A DNA stretch of 64,000 nucleotides from Rhyacophila brunnea (taxonomy: Eukaryota > Arthropoda > Insecta > Trichoptera > Rhyacophilidae): the NCBI GenBank assembly GCA_022495005.1, contig JAGYXB010001401.1:744001-808000 (forward strand), in the 5' to 3' direction. This document shows positions 1-13,556 of this stretch, piece by piece. How positions within the stretch are numbered: the stretch's first letter is position 1; each line of letters starts with the position of its first letter. A program made the position numbers and the translations under genes. The notes under the pieces are model-generated. The model was not told where the DNA came from and searched no databases. It worked only from the letters and a program-made list of their open reading frames with translations.

Positions 1-596
1 AATGTCTATAGTATTGTAATTTAGTGTATTATATATTAATTAATACAGTGCAACAGTTACAGCAATACAGTAATTGTTAATACAACATAGGTAACTGCTT
101 CATTGTACGAAAATAATATTATAAAAAGGATTGCTGAAGTCTATGGTTGATCTAAAATTGTCATTAGATCTTCGCTTTTTAGATATATCGATCTCATACT
201 ACTAACAAATTAATACGGTTTGATGTAAGTACCAATACTTTACAAAAGTGTTTAAAACCTATAAATCACATAAATTTACTTCTAAAATGTTTATATATTA
301 AGAAAATCAACACTCAACAAGAATTTATCGTCTATAATAAGTATGTAAGTCAAAAAAATACAATTCATATCATTCCCGGTGGTGAATTTCTAAGAAGCGC
401 AGGAAGCACTTTCTTCATCAGAAAGTTTCAAAATTTTTATCCGATAAGTATTTTTTACATCATGATATATTTAGAGGTAGAAACATATCTATATTGGTGT
501 CTTTTTAACATTTAAAGGCTTGATGAAAGGTATCTAAAAATCGATAATAAAATAGAACAAACAGTACAATATCGTGTCCGGAAACTTGTATGTATG
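1..596. other. AT-rich spacer, nothing recognised
   Basis: No open frame of note, RNA gene or clear repeat was seen on either strand. Confidence 0.5.
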
Positions 597-924
597 CAGT
601 TCGCCGTATTACACGTCACCGTGAAATGTTGAATCGGAAATATATGACCGTATATTAAAGATCGTCCACCTCTTTGGATCGTATAGTGCAGACATAAAAC
701 TTATGTCTAAATAAAACACGGTTTTTATCGGTTTACACTTTACAGGAAGCTAGCAGTAAATTATGAAAATAGCCGATATTCTGGATTATTTATTAGGTTA
801 GGTTTTCAATCTTGAATTCATGAATTTTGCCAAAATCTGAATTAATGTTTATATTGAATCTAACAAAATTTTAGACCGTATAGTATACGGTCATCTTTCC
901 GATAAGAAAACTTACGGCGAACTG
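597..924. repeat. Foldback / possible MITE
   Basis: The left end reads cagttcgccgta and the right end tacggcgaactg, an exact 12-bp inverted pair. Further in, the left arm carries atcggaaatatatgaccg and the right arm its near complement around 880-905, so the arms run for about 65 bp with gaps. The interior is AT-rich and non-coding. I could not define a target duplication, so a MITE is likely but not proven. Confidence 0.4.
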
Positions 925-2899
925 TGCCACAGTGAAAACATATAACTAAGTTTGTATTATACACCAATCTATTTATAAAAAAACAAATAAATAATTAAAT
1001 ACAATTAACTTTGTAAAGGTAATAGGTGTATATATATCATTTTTAATATAGATTTTTTTTTACAAACGTAAGTTTAATCTCCATAATAATCTGTTATCGG
1101 ACTTCCACGTATCACCATCAGGTGTTCCAAGTTGGTTATTCTTTTTAACAAACTATTTTATTTTTATAAATAAGTCAATGGTCCCGTTAATGGGTATACT
1201 CCCCTATCTATTCGACTGTAAAAAGAAAAAAGAAGCTCTCAGATAATGAGTCAATAAATAACAAAAAAAAATATAACGAGTGAGCATTAACTACTAACAA
1301 CGCCTTTCGGCTTTGGCCGGTGTTTAATGAAATATTGCGTAAACCATAAGAAGTTACTCACAATGCGAAAGTTCTTTCATGGGAAAGTATGCGATAAAAG
1401 ATGGCGGCCAATAACTTTATTACGTGAAAAAGATATTAAATATATTCCAACTTTATTACCCGAACGGTAAGTTAGTTAATGTCGGTGTAATTTTGTGTCT
1501 AGGACGAACAAAGTAGATCTGAGGGTTGAAAAATGGATACTCTTAAGTTAAGGGTTGTCATAATGATTCAGTAAACTATTACTATATATGTACTTAGAAG
1601 TGGCGAAGACTCCATGCTAGGCGATTATTTAAAGTCTACCTTCTTAAAGAAAATATTTTTTAATTGCATATTGACATATTATTTATATAGTCACTTGATT
1701 ATTTCATATTCTATAAAAATAACTTAATTTGCTAATATCAGCTGTTATCGTATATTTAGGAATGTATTATACAGATTACAAAACAATCTGAAAAAAGTGA
1801 AAAAAATATACCACAGCGCGTCATATATCTTCACGTAGATAAATGTAAGATGATTTGTTTAGGAATTGTGATATTTTTTCGTATGGACTTTACGTCACAT
1901 AGCCTCAGCCAGTCTATCGAATTGTATGTAATAAGGTAGGCTCCTATCGCAAAGCCTAAAACCTTCGTGCATAATATTATTTTCTTGACTGCAGTTTGTC
2001 CAAAGTAATTAATAATCAGATAATTTAAGAAAATAGTTGCTATGGCGTTTAATATAGATTGTTTTTAAAATATTTTTTTTTGTCTACTTAATGATTTTTT
2101 ATATATATCAACGATTTGGAAAATACGTAATTTAATCTCATGCTCAATTTTATATCGTCGGTGAGTGTTTAAAGTTTCATTGAATTAGTGTGTCGTTGTC
2201 ATGTGTGTGTGTTTGCACCTATTCATTTGTAGTAATATCGTGTTATCTTCTTATTTCTCGTAAGTATACATGACAAGTGTGCTCTTTTCTCAGATCTCCA
2301 CAGCCTACCTTTTCCCAAAAGTCACCCTTCGTCACTGGTACTAAGTACTTAATAATGTATGCAGCATGTCATGAATGAAATGGTCTTCGTTAACGAACCT
2401 ATTCATGTAAGTCCATAATATGTTTATATAAATTTCATTATTTCGTATAGAAATAAGGATAGATAAATGTGAACTCTACGTACATTGCAATAAAAATGAT
2501 TATTGTATATTTGCGAACATGTCTTATAACTATTCTACTAAAGCAGCAGTGGTCATTTTTTTCAGCTCATGGCGCCCATGGTACAAGATTTTTCCACCTC
2601 GTCCTATACCGAAGTCGATTCGTTTTTTAAGTGTTACAAAATATTTTTTCCTATCCGAAGCCAAAGTTTATTGGTTTCTTGAGGTGTTTTCTTCAAAATA
2701 TTTTTTATTAGAATCCAATGTCAAAAACTTAGAATATACCTATGACCCTGTCGAATAATCGCGGTGCACATGTTAATCTTTATGGTAATGTACATATTCA
2801 CAATAAAACAGATGAAAAAAAATAAAAACCTGAAAGTTAATCGCTGAAGTTTTTGAAACCGGGTTCGCTTTATTACTTTATGATGGCCAGGCTACAAGG
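925..2899. other. AT-rich non-coding stretch with one dispersed-repeat trace
   Basis: No coding signal. About 1595-1665 (gaagactccatgctaggcg and following) resembles 24410-24485, both containing a ctaggcg-gttattt-like core followed by cttcttaaagaaaat-like sequence, so this is probably an old repeat copy. The 79-codon open frame at 2519-2758 has no recognisable domain and the AT-driven composition of its surroundings. Confidence 0.45.
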
Positions 2900-3070
2900 A
2901 ATACAAAGCTCGCCGAGTATCTACAAATATTACCAATATTGAATAAGCGTATCGTTTACGTGAAAAGTTTCAATGCATATTATGATACAGACGTAGATAT
3001 TGAAAATATCATAATCTTCAACACGTGTTTGAGTTTATACCATATTTATAATATTAATACTATCGATGGT
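2900..3070 (+). repeat. Dispersed repeat, copy 1 of 2
   Basis: Shares accaatattgaataagcgt (allowing one change) and, about 90 bp later, an aacacgtgt-tacgtttatcccatatt-like block with 60985-61095 on the same strand. Non-coding; family unknown. Confidence 0.4.
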
Positions 3071-3282
3071 ACTTGATGGAATTTAAATTTTAATTGTAAT
3101 GGATTTAAGTTTTGCACTATTTTTTGTATTTGCGCTCGTAAGCTCTGGTATAAGCCAATGGTTTTTATAAGATTTGACTATTGTTTTCTGTAGATTCAAG
3201 AATTTACCATATTTGGATGCAAATGTTTATATGTAGAATACAATGGTTATATATTTCTATGAAATGTTTTTAAATTATGTGT

Positions 3283-3425
3283 GTTTAATAAGGAATGTTA
3301 CAATCTTAAATCTAGTGATTTATTCGTTGCATAACAAAAATATTAAATTGTTAGCAAGTGCAATTACGTTAGAACTAAAATTTGGAGAGACCCTGATACC
3401 GGCTAGTAATTATGGTAATTAATAC
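3283..3425 (+). repeat. Partial copy of the tRNA-like dispersed repeat (no tRNA part)
   Basis: The order of motifs here (tgtttaataaggaatgttac, taaatct, tttattcgttg, ttagcaagt, ggctagtaattatggtaat) is found in the same order on the minus strand at about 40190-40325, just upstream of a tRNA-like module. This suggests a longer repeat of which only the 5' part is present here. Confidence 0.4.
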
Positions 3426-4399
3426 TACTAAAAATTAACGCAATATTTCAAAAAGTAATTTTCCGTCTTGGAATGTATGTTGAATATAATGTATTAGGAT
3501 AAAAATGTGGAACCATGTTCTACATGGTACTGTTTAAAATTTAGAATTCTGACTGGTTTAATTTTCCAATAGGTGAAACGAATGTACATAATAAACAAAG
3601 TAATCAAAACCTTACCAATTCAGGATATACTGAGCATAATAAAAATATAAGAAATGGTCTTATATAAAAATACAAATACAACTACATATATTATTATTGC
3701 TATTTTTATATGTTGAACCATAATATATAAAATAATCAAAAAAGCTACCTACTGAATGATTTATAAAAGATTGATTGAATCAAGCAAACAATAAAAATAT
3801 CCAAATTACAATAAATAGATTTACGTATTATCTATTTTGATTAATGACTGTATTACAAGGAATGCGGAAAATATTTAAGATTGTAAGGAAAAACTGTAAA
3901 GCATAAAACACGTGTTATAATTTATAACCTAGATAAATTATTGTGAGTTGAATATTATTATAACAATGAAAATTTTATGACAAGGGTAGTAAAGTCTATG
4001 ACTTCTTGGAAAGCTAATGCGTTGCTTAATCATAAGGAAGTGTATGATATCACTAGTCATTAGGGTATTATTCTTGAGTACAGACTTGTATGTTCATTAT
4101 GGCAATTTTTCATTCTATTGTGAAGCTTCCCAAAATATTCATTGTTAAAATTTTTACTCTTATGATATAAAGATATTATTTATTAGCAACTTCACAAATA
4201 TGACTTTTACAAAGATGTTACATAATATATGTATAAGAAAATAATATATACATATTTAATTATTTGAAATTCAATCATAAAAATAATACTAATAATTGGC
4301 GGACAAAAAAATCGATTATAGTTAATTTTATTTATTTCCATATAAAGTAAAAGATTTAAATATTTTGTACGTATTATGAGTTAATTTAATTATTATTTA
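3426..4399. other. AT-rich spacer, nothing recognised
   Basis: No coding, RNA or repeat signal was identified. Confidence 0.5.
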
Positions 4400-4403
4400 T
4401 TAA

Positions 4404-4990
4404 CCCATTGGAGACACATTAATTTTTAAGTATCGCTTAAAAAGGCACACTGATTACTAAAATTGATATAACTAATTTATTATTCATTTAATTCATATAA
4501 ATCTTTTAAATATTTGTAAGTACTAAATTCCTCTACTATTTATTTATATTTTAAGTTAATATTGTGTATCAGTGGAATCAAGAAAACATGTCAAATATAG
4601 GTTTTTGTGTTTTTTTAGCCCATTTTATACAAAATGACAAAGGTAAAAAGTCTATGATAGAATTAAATGATAAAATAAAGATATAGTAAAACTGAAGCTA
4701 CATATAAAGAAAATGGAGGGCCGTTATATGTTTTTTACTCAAACACCTCATACCTACCAAACTGGTCATTATTTTGACAAATTTAAATAAAAATAGATTT
4801 TATAACTCAAATAATTCTTAAAAATTATATGAGACTCTATATAACTAATAAAATAAAATTATGGCTACATCTATTGTTAAGTAACTTCAACTTATAAAAA
4901 AATGAAAATATGATTAAAAATATTTGATTTTTACCGTGTCCTGCACTATGTAACAGCGGCGCCAAATTGGCGCCGATAATCTCCAATGGG
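4404..4990. mobile_element. TTAA-flanked MITE, piggyBac type
   Basis: The left end is TTAA followed by cccattggaga and the right end is tctccaatggg followed by TTAA, giving an exact 11-bp inverted repeat with a TTAA duplication on both sides. TTAA duplication with TIRs starting CCC is the hallmark of piggyBac elements. The 587-bp interior has no transposase, so it is non-autonomous. A perfect palindrome ggcgccaaattggcgcc sits at about 4959-4975, close to the right end. Confidence 0.75.
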
Positions 4991-4994
4991 TTAA

Positions 4995-6403
4995 GTGGCC
5001 TTGTAGCACCAGAGTAAAAAAATATACTGAAAATATGCCATTATTGAAGATATAGGTTACTATATTGTAGTTATTGTTTAATTTATTAATTACACTTTTT
5101 TATGACAAAAATTACATTTCTTTTATTTACCCCATATATTTATTTTATCTAATCGTATTGTTTATTTATTATTTCCAATTAACTATACATGTAGTGCAGT
5201 GGTACATTTTAGAAAATACAACGAATTGTGCACTTTTGTATAAACGTATCAGCTTAGGAAAGATGAATTTTGAAAGTATTGAGCTACTTCCAAATTTACC
5301 CCATAAAATTGCCCCTAAATTCCAAGGTGGCAAAGAAAAATTTAGTTTTATATAATTACCGCCTGGTTCGATTTTAAGCTTGCGGGTATATTTTACAGTT
5401 TTTAATGTTAATTTGAAATCAATCTTGACATTTTTCAATTGGAAACTTATAAAATACCAAAATAATGACCTCTAATTTAATTTTTAATAATTACTGTCTA
5501 ATTAGATTGATTTTCAATTAATTTATATTATGATGCTGAATAGTAATTCCATTTAAACTTGATATTTTTAATCGAAAGACCATAAAATTAATTATTTTTA
5601 AGCGATTATATTATTAAGTGTTTAAAAAGATTAATTTTGCTTGCTGGTATATTTTTGAGGTATTTTAAATTGTGTATATTCAATAACGAATGCTAAATTA
5701 ATAAATATTAAATATTTAAAAACAAACATTACACAGAGAAAAAACAGTGAGGACGACCATGTAAACGTTAATTCAATCTGTTAATAATTAAAATAAATGG
5801 CAAAGATGCAATGTTGGACCTAGCACTACGAGTTACGGATGTCTCAGAAAGTCTCAAATTATAGGTACTACTTTATTTTCCAAGAAATATAGCCTTATTT
5901 TGAAAGGTTACTAAATACTATATATTATTATATATTATATTGCGTGAAACTATAACTTGCTGATAATGACTTAGAAAAAAGTGAGAAGAATGACGAGAGA
6001 CAATAAGTATTCTAGCTGCCACATAGTATCTATGTGCTCTATTTACAAAGTGATAATAGACAAAAACGAAGAATACTAATATATATCTTTGCTGATGTTA
6101 TTTTGGTTAGTTTATGTGAAAAAGCATTCAAATACGGAACAAAATAATGTAAACAAGAATAATCACAGAGACTGAGTACTGTAGATATGCCAGGCGTCAT
6201 TAAGTGTAATGGTTAATTTATGACGTTTCATATTTCATAAGGGTAGATTGGTCACGTTAAACGGATACACGACAGGGTCGAAGTGAGTCGACATTAAGTG
6301 AACAGAATCTTGTTGTCATGTATCAATATCAATAAAGAATGTTCGTTCAATTGAAAGTGTAAGTACTTCGACAGAATTATTAGTATAGTACGACAAAATC
6401 TTT
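4995..6403. other. AT-rich non-coding stretch
   Basis: The two overlapping open frames near 5074-5438 lie on opposite strands and have no recognisable domain, so I do not treat them as genes. Nothing else was identified. Confidence 0.5.
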
Positions 6404-6521
6404 TTGGCTACGTGTTAAAACTGTAAACTAACATGCTCCTCCCATTTCTAACCGCACTTCCATTATAAAATAACAAGCTCCTCCCATTTAGCCGACAACA
6501 GCGCTTCCTTCACGTAGCCAA
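6404..6521. repeat. Short foldback with 11-bp inverted ends
   Basis: ttggctacgtg at the left is the exact complement of cacgtagccaa at the right, 118 bp end to end. Inside, gctcctcccattt occurs twice in direct orientation (about 6434 and 6478). It may be a miniature element; no target duplication is evident. Confidence 0.35.
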
Positions 6522-6900
6522 GAGATGTTGCAGAAGAGTACTTACCTTGATTTAAACCTCAAAATCCAGTACCTAGCCAATATTACGAAATTTGAGAATC
6601 GGTATCGTTGCATGAGTTAATTTCGTCGTAATTAAGTCTGGTGCAGGTGGCTAAATTGGACACAATTCACACAATGGCCGGAATCCGAATCAAGTCCTCT
6701 CCGGTGTTATATATTGGTTTAAAGATTTTTTTTAAATATGTATGTTTCTGATGTTTTTACAAATTCTATATTTTCAATATTGAATGTTTAATTCTTAAAT
6801 ATCGTGAATTGTTCATTGAATAATAAAAATATTGGACAGCTTGATATACTATATTCCATAATATTGTTTACTAATTATTGAGGTGCCATATAAAACGTTA

Positions 6901-7134
6901 CCCACGATGGTAGCGCGCCTTAAGCGTCGGCATATAACGTCGTGGGTCCCAGGTTCAAATCCTGGGTCTGACAAGTACACATATTGTTTTTTTAATTTGT
7001 GCATGAGTCACAGTATGGACCGAATAGGTTGAGCAAGTGGCTGACATCCATTTCTCGTAAAAACTAAATCCGTTAATACAAACCTCCACTCAGTGGAGGC
7101 CCATATGATTATGTTAGGATCGGACATGGTCGAA
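6901..7134 (+). mobile_element. tRNA-derived SINE, full-length copy
   Basis: The head is tRNA-like: a box B match ggttcaaatcc lies at 6952-6962, with a degraded box A region upstream (gatggtagcgcg...ttaagcgtcgg). The body matches the copies at 32461 and 38993. The 3' part has a hairpin cctccact/agtggagg at 7083-7099 and ends in ggatcggacatggtc. The element is bracketed by an 11-bp direct repeat ataaaacgtta at 6890-6900 and 7135-7145, read as the target-site duplication. Transcription from an internal Pol III promoter and mobilisation by a partner LINE are inferred from the class. Confidence 0.8.
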
Positions 7135-7145
7135 ATAAAACGTTA

Positions 7146-9548
7146 TAAATGATAACCTTGGACCTATTCAATATTCATCCTCTCTCATATCACAGTGGTT
7201 TATCTAATACAATGTTTTTAAAACGGATTAAAATAACAAGAAATAGTTCTAAATAATTCGATACAGATTCTTTCAACAAGGGTAGAATAATGAGCGAGGT
7301 CATAATTGAAATGTCAACACCAGATTTTAATTCAGGGTAAAGGTGTTTACGATGTAAATGGTGAAAATAATAATTAAATTCCTCACTTTGGTCATGGTCG
7401 CTATCTATGTGGAGGTGTGAATAACGGGATACGGTCATGATGCATAGACAATTTATTTGTCGAGTTAAAATATTCAATGTGACAATATTGTTTAGTATGA
7501 AAGACGTTAATGTTACACTTTAGTAACATAGATGCCATTTTCGTAAGTAGTAATGAGTATTTCGGTAATTATTTTTCATAATTTGGGTATAACACATCAC
7601 TAGTTTTTTTAAAATCAAACTGATTTTTGTTTTAATGATAATAATTGTAAAAGTAAGAACATTAGCGAAACAAGGATATATGTATGGCTTTTGCGACCAA
7701 TTATGACATATGGGATCGACACAGATTAAACAAAATGGATTTGGGAGATAAATGAGAAAGTTTGGATGAATTGAAGACAACACTCTCAAAGACCAAACAA
7801 AAAAGATCAAACAATAATAAATAAGACTAAAAAGAATTTAGATTGTTTTCGCGGAAAGTATGCATGAAAATAGAACCCCACATATCATGATGTACTGAAG
7901 TTCCATTGGGTGTCGCGCTCTCGGCAGACCTTCCAAGAGAAGAAGGAAAGAAGGAACTAAACTTCATAAAATTATAATAACACATGCATAATACAACCAT
8001 AAAAAGAAAAACAGTACAAGTACAATAAAGTGATACCATACCAAAGTATTTAAAGAACTTACAAATGAAAATGTTAGAGTGCCAATATTGAAAAAGTAAT
8101 TTAGAATATAATACTTTGTTGACGCACAAACTTCACGTACTGGAATGTTTAGGTTAGGTTTAGTTAAGTTTGGTTACACTGGTTACAGAATGAAGGTGAT
8201 TGTTGTATATTTATTTTAAATTGAAATAAGGTGACTTAATACACTTAGGAAAAATGGTTAAATTGACTTTTATTACTTCTAAGCGAAATCTAATATAGGC
8301 ACTAACAAAGTGAAAGTTATCTTAATAGGCTTATTTAAGGATATTCGTTTTAAAGTTGGTCCATTTTAATTTTTTTAAATATTTTTCTTTATTCTGATTC
8401 TGGAAGTATTCTTCCATTATAATATATGCAAATTCATAAAAATTAAATTCTAAATCCGTTTATAAGTTAAATGGAATTAAACTAGAGATTGATTAGAAAG
8501 TCGTTTATAGGTATGCGCCACTATTTTTTAAATCTTACGACAAACTTTAAAAATGATTTTCAGGTTAATTTTAACGATGTCAATGCCAATTCATTTCGCT
8601 ATTTGCTTTTACTAATTATTGACTATAATCTATTCAAAAAGAAAATTGTCTATTTGTAATCCAAAATATGGATGACGATTTTTAGCGAATATTTCAAAAT
8701 GGCGGAATTCGCAGGACACCAACTTTGCAATTAACAACCTCATTTATAATAAATAGTTATTGTGTTATTTTTCTGAATCAAACGAATTATTACCTAACCC
8801 TAAATAATATAAAGAAGTTGAAAAAATTCGGTTTATTTGATTAAATAATCATTAAATACGCAATATTCACTGAGAATAATTATTTATAATATATCATGGG
8901 ATGGTTATTATATTTTGCCTTTTGTCGAAAACTGTGTTCTGAATGAAAAAAAAATACGCAATTTTTAAACATATCTCCAAATTGTATTTATATAATTTAA
9001 ATGAAAAAAGAAAACAACGGAAATTCTTGATCTTTTTCTTCCTTCTTACTGTCAACAAGAGACATTTAAGCTGACAAATTTTTGTACAAATCTGGAGAAA
9101 ATTTATTACGTTTATTATTACATTTTATTTTTGAAGGAAGAAGAAAAGGCTGTTGTGAAATTGTCTTTATTTAAATAAGACGGAATAATGGTGACAAATT
9201 TGTTTCCATATTGCAGTCATGGTTTAGTATGACTTTCAGTAATGCTTTTACTTAGCCCAAAGAATTCACTCTAAATCTTCCTTATGGGATAATTCTGAGG
9301 GAAATTTCTCTAAGTGAATTATGGTTGATTCTCTTGAAACTATGCCTTAAGGAAATCCATATAATTGGTCCTTCGAAACTTTGCAAATTGGAACTAGTAT
9401 ACAACTATTTTTCAATTCGGCGAAGTTTCGATTAAATTAAGTACTAAGCTCTAATTTCAAATAATACAATTTTGGAAAACAACAGCAAAAATAATACGAA
9501 AACAAATTAAATTATGACACATTAAATGATATTTTTGAATTTATATTA
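7146..9548. other. AT-rich stretch with unassigned minus-strand open frames
   Basis: Three minus-strand open frames of 95-100 codons (7190-7477, 7520-7810, 7827-8129) follow each other, but none has a recognisable domain, and hydrophobic Phe/Leu/Ile content follows from the base composition. No shared promoter or splice pattern was seen. I leave them unannotated. Confidence 0.4.
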
Positions 9549-9552
9549 TTAA

Positions 9553-9793
9553 GGGGGATTATATATTCCAACAGAGAGCCTAGCGGAAAAATACGAAGCT
9601 TGCAATTTGAGATTTTTTTTTGATAATTTACAATTTCAACTGTATTAATTTATAAATATGTATCTGAAAAGATTAAAAAGATTTTTTTTAATCAAAGATA
9701 AACTTACAATAATTGTACATTAGTTATACACATTTATAAGCTTTAGATTCGTATTTTTTCGCTAGGTTCTCTATTGGGATATATGATGCCCCC
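9553..9793. mobile_element. TTAA/TAA-flanked MITE sharing an inner module with 28208-28842
   Basis: Left end TTAA|gggggattatatattcc, right end complementary gggggcatcatatatccc followed outward by TAA. The inverted repeat continues inward through cctagcggaaaaatacgaag. From about 9580 to 9710 the sequence (cgaagcttgcaatttgag and following) is nearly the same as the arms of the 28208 element, yet the outer about 25 bp differ. The element is 241 bp and non-coding. Confidence 0.7.
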
Positions 9794-9796
9794 TAA

Positions 9797-12700
9797 GCTA
9801 AAATATGTAACTTTTTTGCGTTACGTTTTTCTGTTTTTCGGTCACGTTTTTTTTCTGTTCCGCTCAAAAAACCATTTCGCCTATTTCCCGTCTACTCAGC
9901 AACATGCTATTATAATATTATATTCTATTAAACTTTGGGGGCGGTCTAGTACTAACAAATCATGTCTCCATATTATACCTAGCGTTTTTAAAAACTAACT
10001 TTTTTGATAGTGAATATATCGATCTAAAAACATAACTAATAGATTTCTCATGCATATAATAAAAATGTAAAAACAATAATATCGTCGATCTATTTTTCGA
10101 GATGATGGAATTTAAATATTGCATTATTGTTGTTCATTTTGGGCATATTAAACAAAAATCGGTGTGTGTACTTATGTACGCGTGTTAAAAGTTATAATTC
10201 TTTGGCGTAACAAAACGAAATAAGCCGTTAACGGAGTCTATTAATATTACAGTGGATTAGGTTGATGAAAACGTACGCGATTCATCTGTTTCTCATATAG
10301 CACATAATTGTAATTTAATTATTGTATTGGTCCAAAACTCATCTTTACCATACACCGATTATAATCGATTCAGAAGTGCCCAGGATAAAATCAAATTTTA
10401 ATATATTTTTTGAATTATTTACCAACTCAACATCCACAAAAATTAGTTATTTATTGATATATAATTTTACTCATAAATCATACTTACATAAATATAGCCT
10501 CAAATCTTGATACACAATTTTTACATTGAAAAATAAATATACACTTCAATATAAATGAAGTTTTATGAATATAAATGTAGAAGGTTTATCCCCAGAAATT
10601 TGTTTATAAACATATATATTTATTATGACACAATATTGGTTATGTTTACAACACGTGCTCTTTACTTGGTTGCATTGAACGACTAAATAAATGACACTAT
10701 GCCCATGTACCCTCGAGATCCAAATGAATATAATCATAATAATAAATTATGTATTACATCGGCACGCGCAACTTCGTCACATGCCAAAAATACACTCTGA
10801 TCTGTTTTCCCAAATGCGCCAAAAGAAGTATAATGGGTCCGAAGATTTTGTGCTGCATTATTCCCTCAAATGAGCCCAAAATTCGGTTGTGGTAACATAC
10901 AATACTACAAATGTGTATTTTTAATCAATGTCGAGTTTATTAGCACTTTTATTTTTTATAGTGTTTATATAAATATTTGTAAAATAAGCTGTGGCAGATT
11001 AAAAAAAATACAATTTTATATATTAATATTAAATTTGTATAAACACGAAACCCAAACGAATTTAATACACTGAGTGTTTGCCTTTTGGTAAGTATACACA
11101 GTGCCTGAAGATGCCGAAAGGCAAAACTCGGGTCGCAAATAACGAGTCAAATTGAATATTACAAAACTTAAATCCATTAGAATTTAATACACTTTGTCTT
11201 GCGCCATTCTCCATCAGAAATCGGCCACCACTAAGGCAATTTTAGCTTTATCATCTACTAACCAAAACAGTTCGGTTGAGCTGCACTCATAACGTGCACG
11301 GTTACTATGCTGATATTACTCAAAATTTCTCAGGCATTATCACTCATTTCAAAACTTTGCACTATCGTTCAAAGGAATTTTGAAAATACGTCATCTCTCC
11401 ATTATATTCCCTGGTAAATAAATCGATAAATCCATGTCATGGAAAAAGATTAGGTGGATATATTATCAAACCATATCGTCACCTCAATGTAATACAACTA
11501 GATAACTTTATTTTCACTGTTTTTAAGATAGCTGCTATTAATTATGATTCTACATTTCCTTCACTATGAAATGATAAAAACTAGGTAAGTCAGAAGTTAA
11601 TGAGAACGTATTAATTTTGTGTTTGAAAATATTAGATAACTTTAAAACCATAAATGTATTAAATAAATAAAATAAAATATCTACAATATTTTTTCATTCA
11701 ATTGAACATTATTTAATAATTGTTCTCAATTAGACAAAGCACAATTTTCCATTTATATTTTAAATACTAATTATAGCTCAGATTTATGTTAATCAAGTAA
11801 AGTTTACATTTAATTTTCCCAACAATGACCAAATCAGAGTTTTCTAGTTCTGACGATATACAGTTTTAGGATAATATAAGTTTAATTAAAATAGATGTCA
11901 CATGAAAAATAATAAAAATGCATATTATATGGAAAAGGCGTACATATTATCGTCTAGTATAGACACAGAGTGTTTATAATGTTGCAAAACTGATAAAGCA
12001 ATAGCAGAGTCATTTGCAGGGAATGGGACAAAGTGTTGAATATCAAAGTAGACCGTTGGGATTTGTCATTTATTCCCGCCAGGCGATTGACGGGTGACCA
12101 TACGATCATAATAAAAATATAGTACACCAAGCGTCAATACAAATCTGATATTATATAAAAGATTCTAACTAACAAACGTTCCTGCTTACTCAGAATCGTA
12201 AAATAATTAGTAGGTACTAAATCTAAGAAATCCGAAAAGATTTAGTTGGAGCTGCCTACGGTAGAAAGAATGGCACAGTGCAGCAGCAAACGATGTGACT
12301 GTGCAGCCTATTTAGTAGTAACCGATGAGAAGCTGCCATCTTGAATTGCATTGATGAATCGGATAGGAATCGGAGTGACTAGAGTTAAAAGCAATAAGAA
12401 GAAGTAGAGATACTCCAGTGTCGTATTTTTTCTAAAAAGATTTTTTCTAATGGGTAAATTATATCTATGAGATATTTTAAAATTATGCATGTTCAATATA
12501 ATATAATATAGTGTTACATTTTCAAATCTTATAGTTTATTATGTCACATATATTTTAGTTTTTTTTGAGTATTAATACTGTTGTGACTAGCACGTGTTAT
12601 ATTTATTTTCTAACACTCTAAACTTCTAAGTTTTTTTCAATTGTATAAAACAGGCATGTCCAACGCGTCGACTGTATATGAATGTAGTCATGAGAATGTA

Positions 12701-13556
12701 TAAAGCGTATTAGGTTGTAATGAAATAGAATTTCATTGAGATTTTGAAAGAGAGTCATTAACTATTTCTATTTTTTTATATCTTTAACCAGCTTACGTGG
12801 AAGTCATTATCAAATTAACCACGAAAAAGCCCGCGTAAACTCGTCTCACCATTTTATTCATCCACTCTCACAGCTTAATGCAAGGATGAGAAAAATGGAA
12901 TATATAAATTCCCTGCGCTTTAAACTGAGGCGTTGTTCCTCTTACCATCGCTCAGTAGGCTCTTTGACAAAACTTATCATTTTCACAACGAATGATAAAT
13001 TATTTCTTTATGATGGAGGGAGACAAGTGTATTTGTTAAATTTGTAACGCCCCATTGTCCTCAATGAAATATAATATGTTTGTTATATAATAATTTTAAA
13101 AATAACAATGGTATCGTAGATTACTGCCAGTTTTGATACTCATTTGAAGTTACTCATATTCGGATCAACACCACTAATTTTTGAAATCAATAACGTATGT
13201 GTACCGCGCGATTAATGCAAATCAACAACAACGCTTTAACATGAGTTGCACGTTAGAGAAATAACTAAAGTAATGGTCACCCAGGAAGATAGTGTCCGTG
13301 ATACTTTTTTATTACGTACAACAGTTGCGGGGAATCCTTGCCAGATTACAGAGTGTCGCGAGAATTCGCTTAGAATGTTGCCGCTTTTACGGTTTCAGTA
13401 GAAACACACTGTGTATGCTATAAAAAGTCTCACATCAAAATCAGCCGACAGAGGCGTGCAATAAATTTTACAAAATATAGGAATAGTGATATTTTTTACT
13501 AACAATAATAGAGTAGTATTTTATTTTCTCTACTACTACTACTAGAGTCTCGACTT
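9797..13556. other. AT-rich non-coding stretch, nothing recognised
   Basis: Short open frames at 10322-11073 and 12308-12496 have no domain, codon bias or splice context that supports a gene. A short inverted match around 11078-11126 (gccttttgg, and gccgaaaggc) could form a hairpin. No repeat family member was recognised. Confidence 0.45.

Noticed and set aside
7190..8129. Run of three minus-strand frames as a possible gene
   Set aside because: No domain, no consistent splice signals and composition typical of AT-rich DNA.
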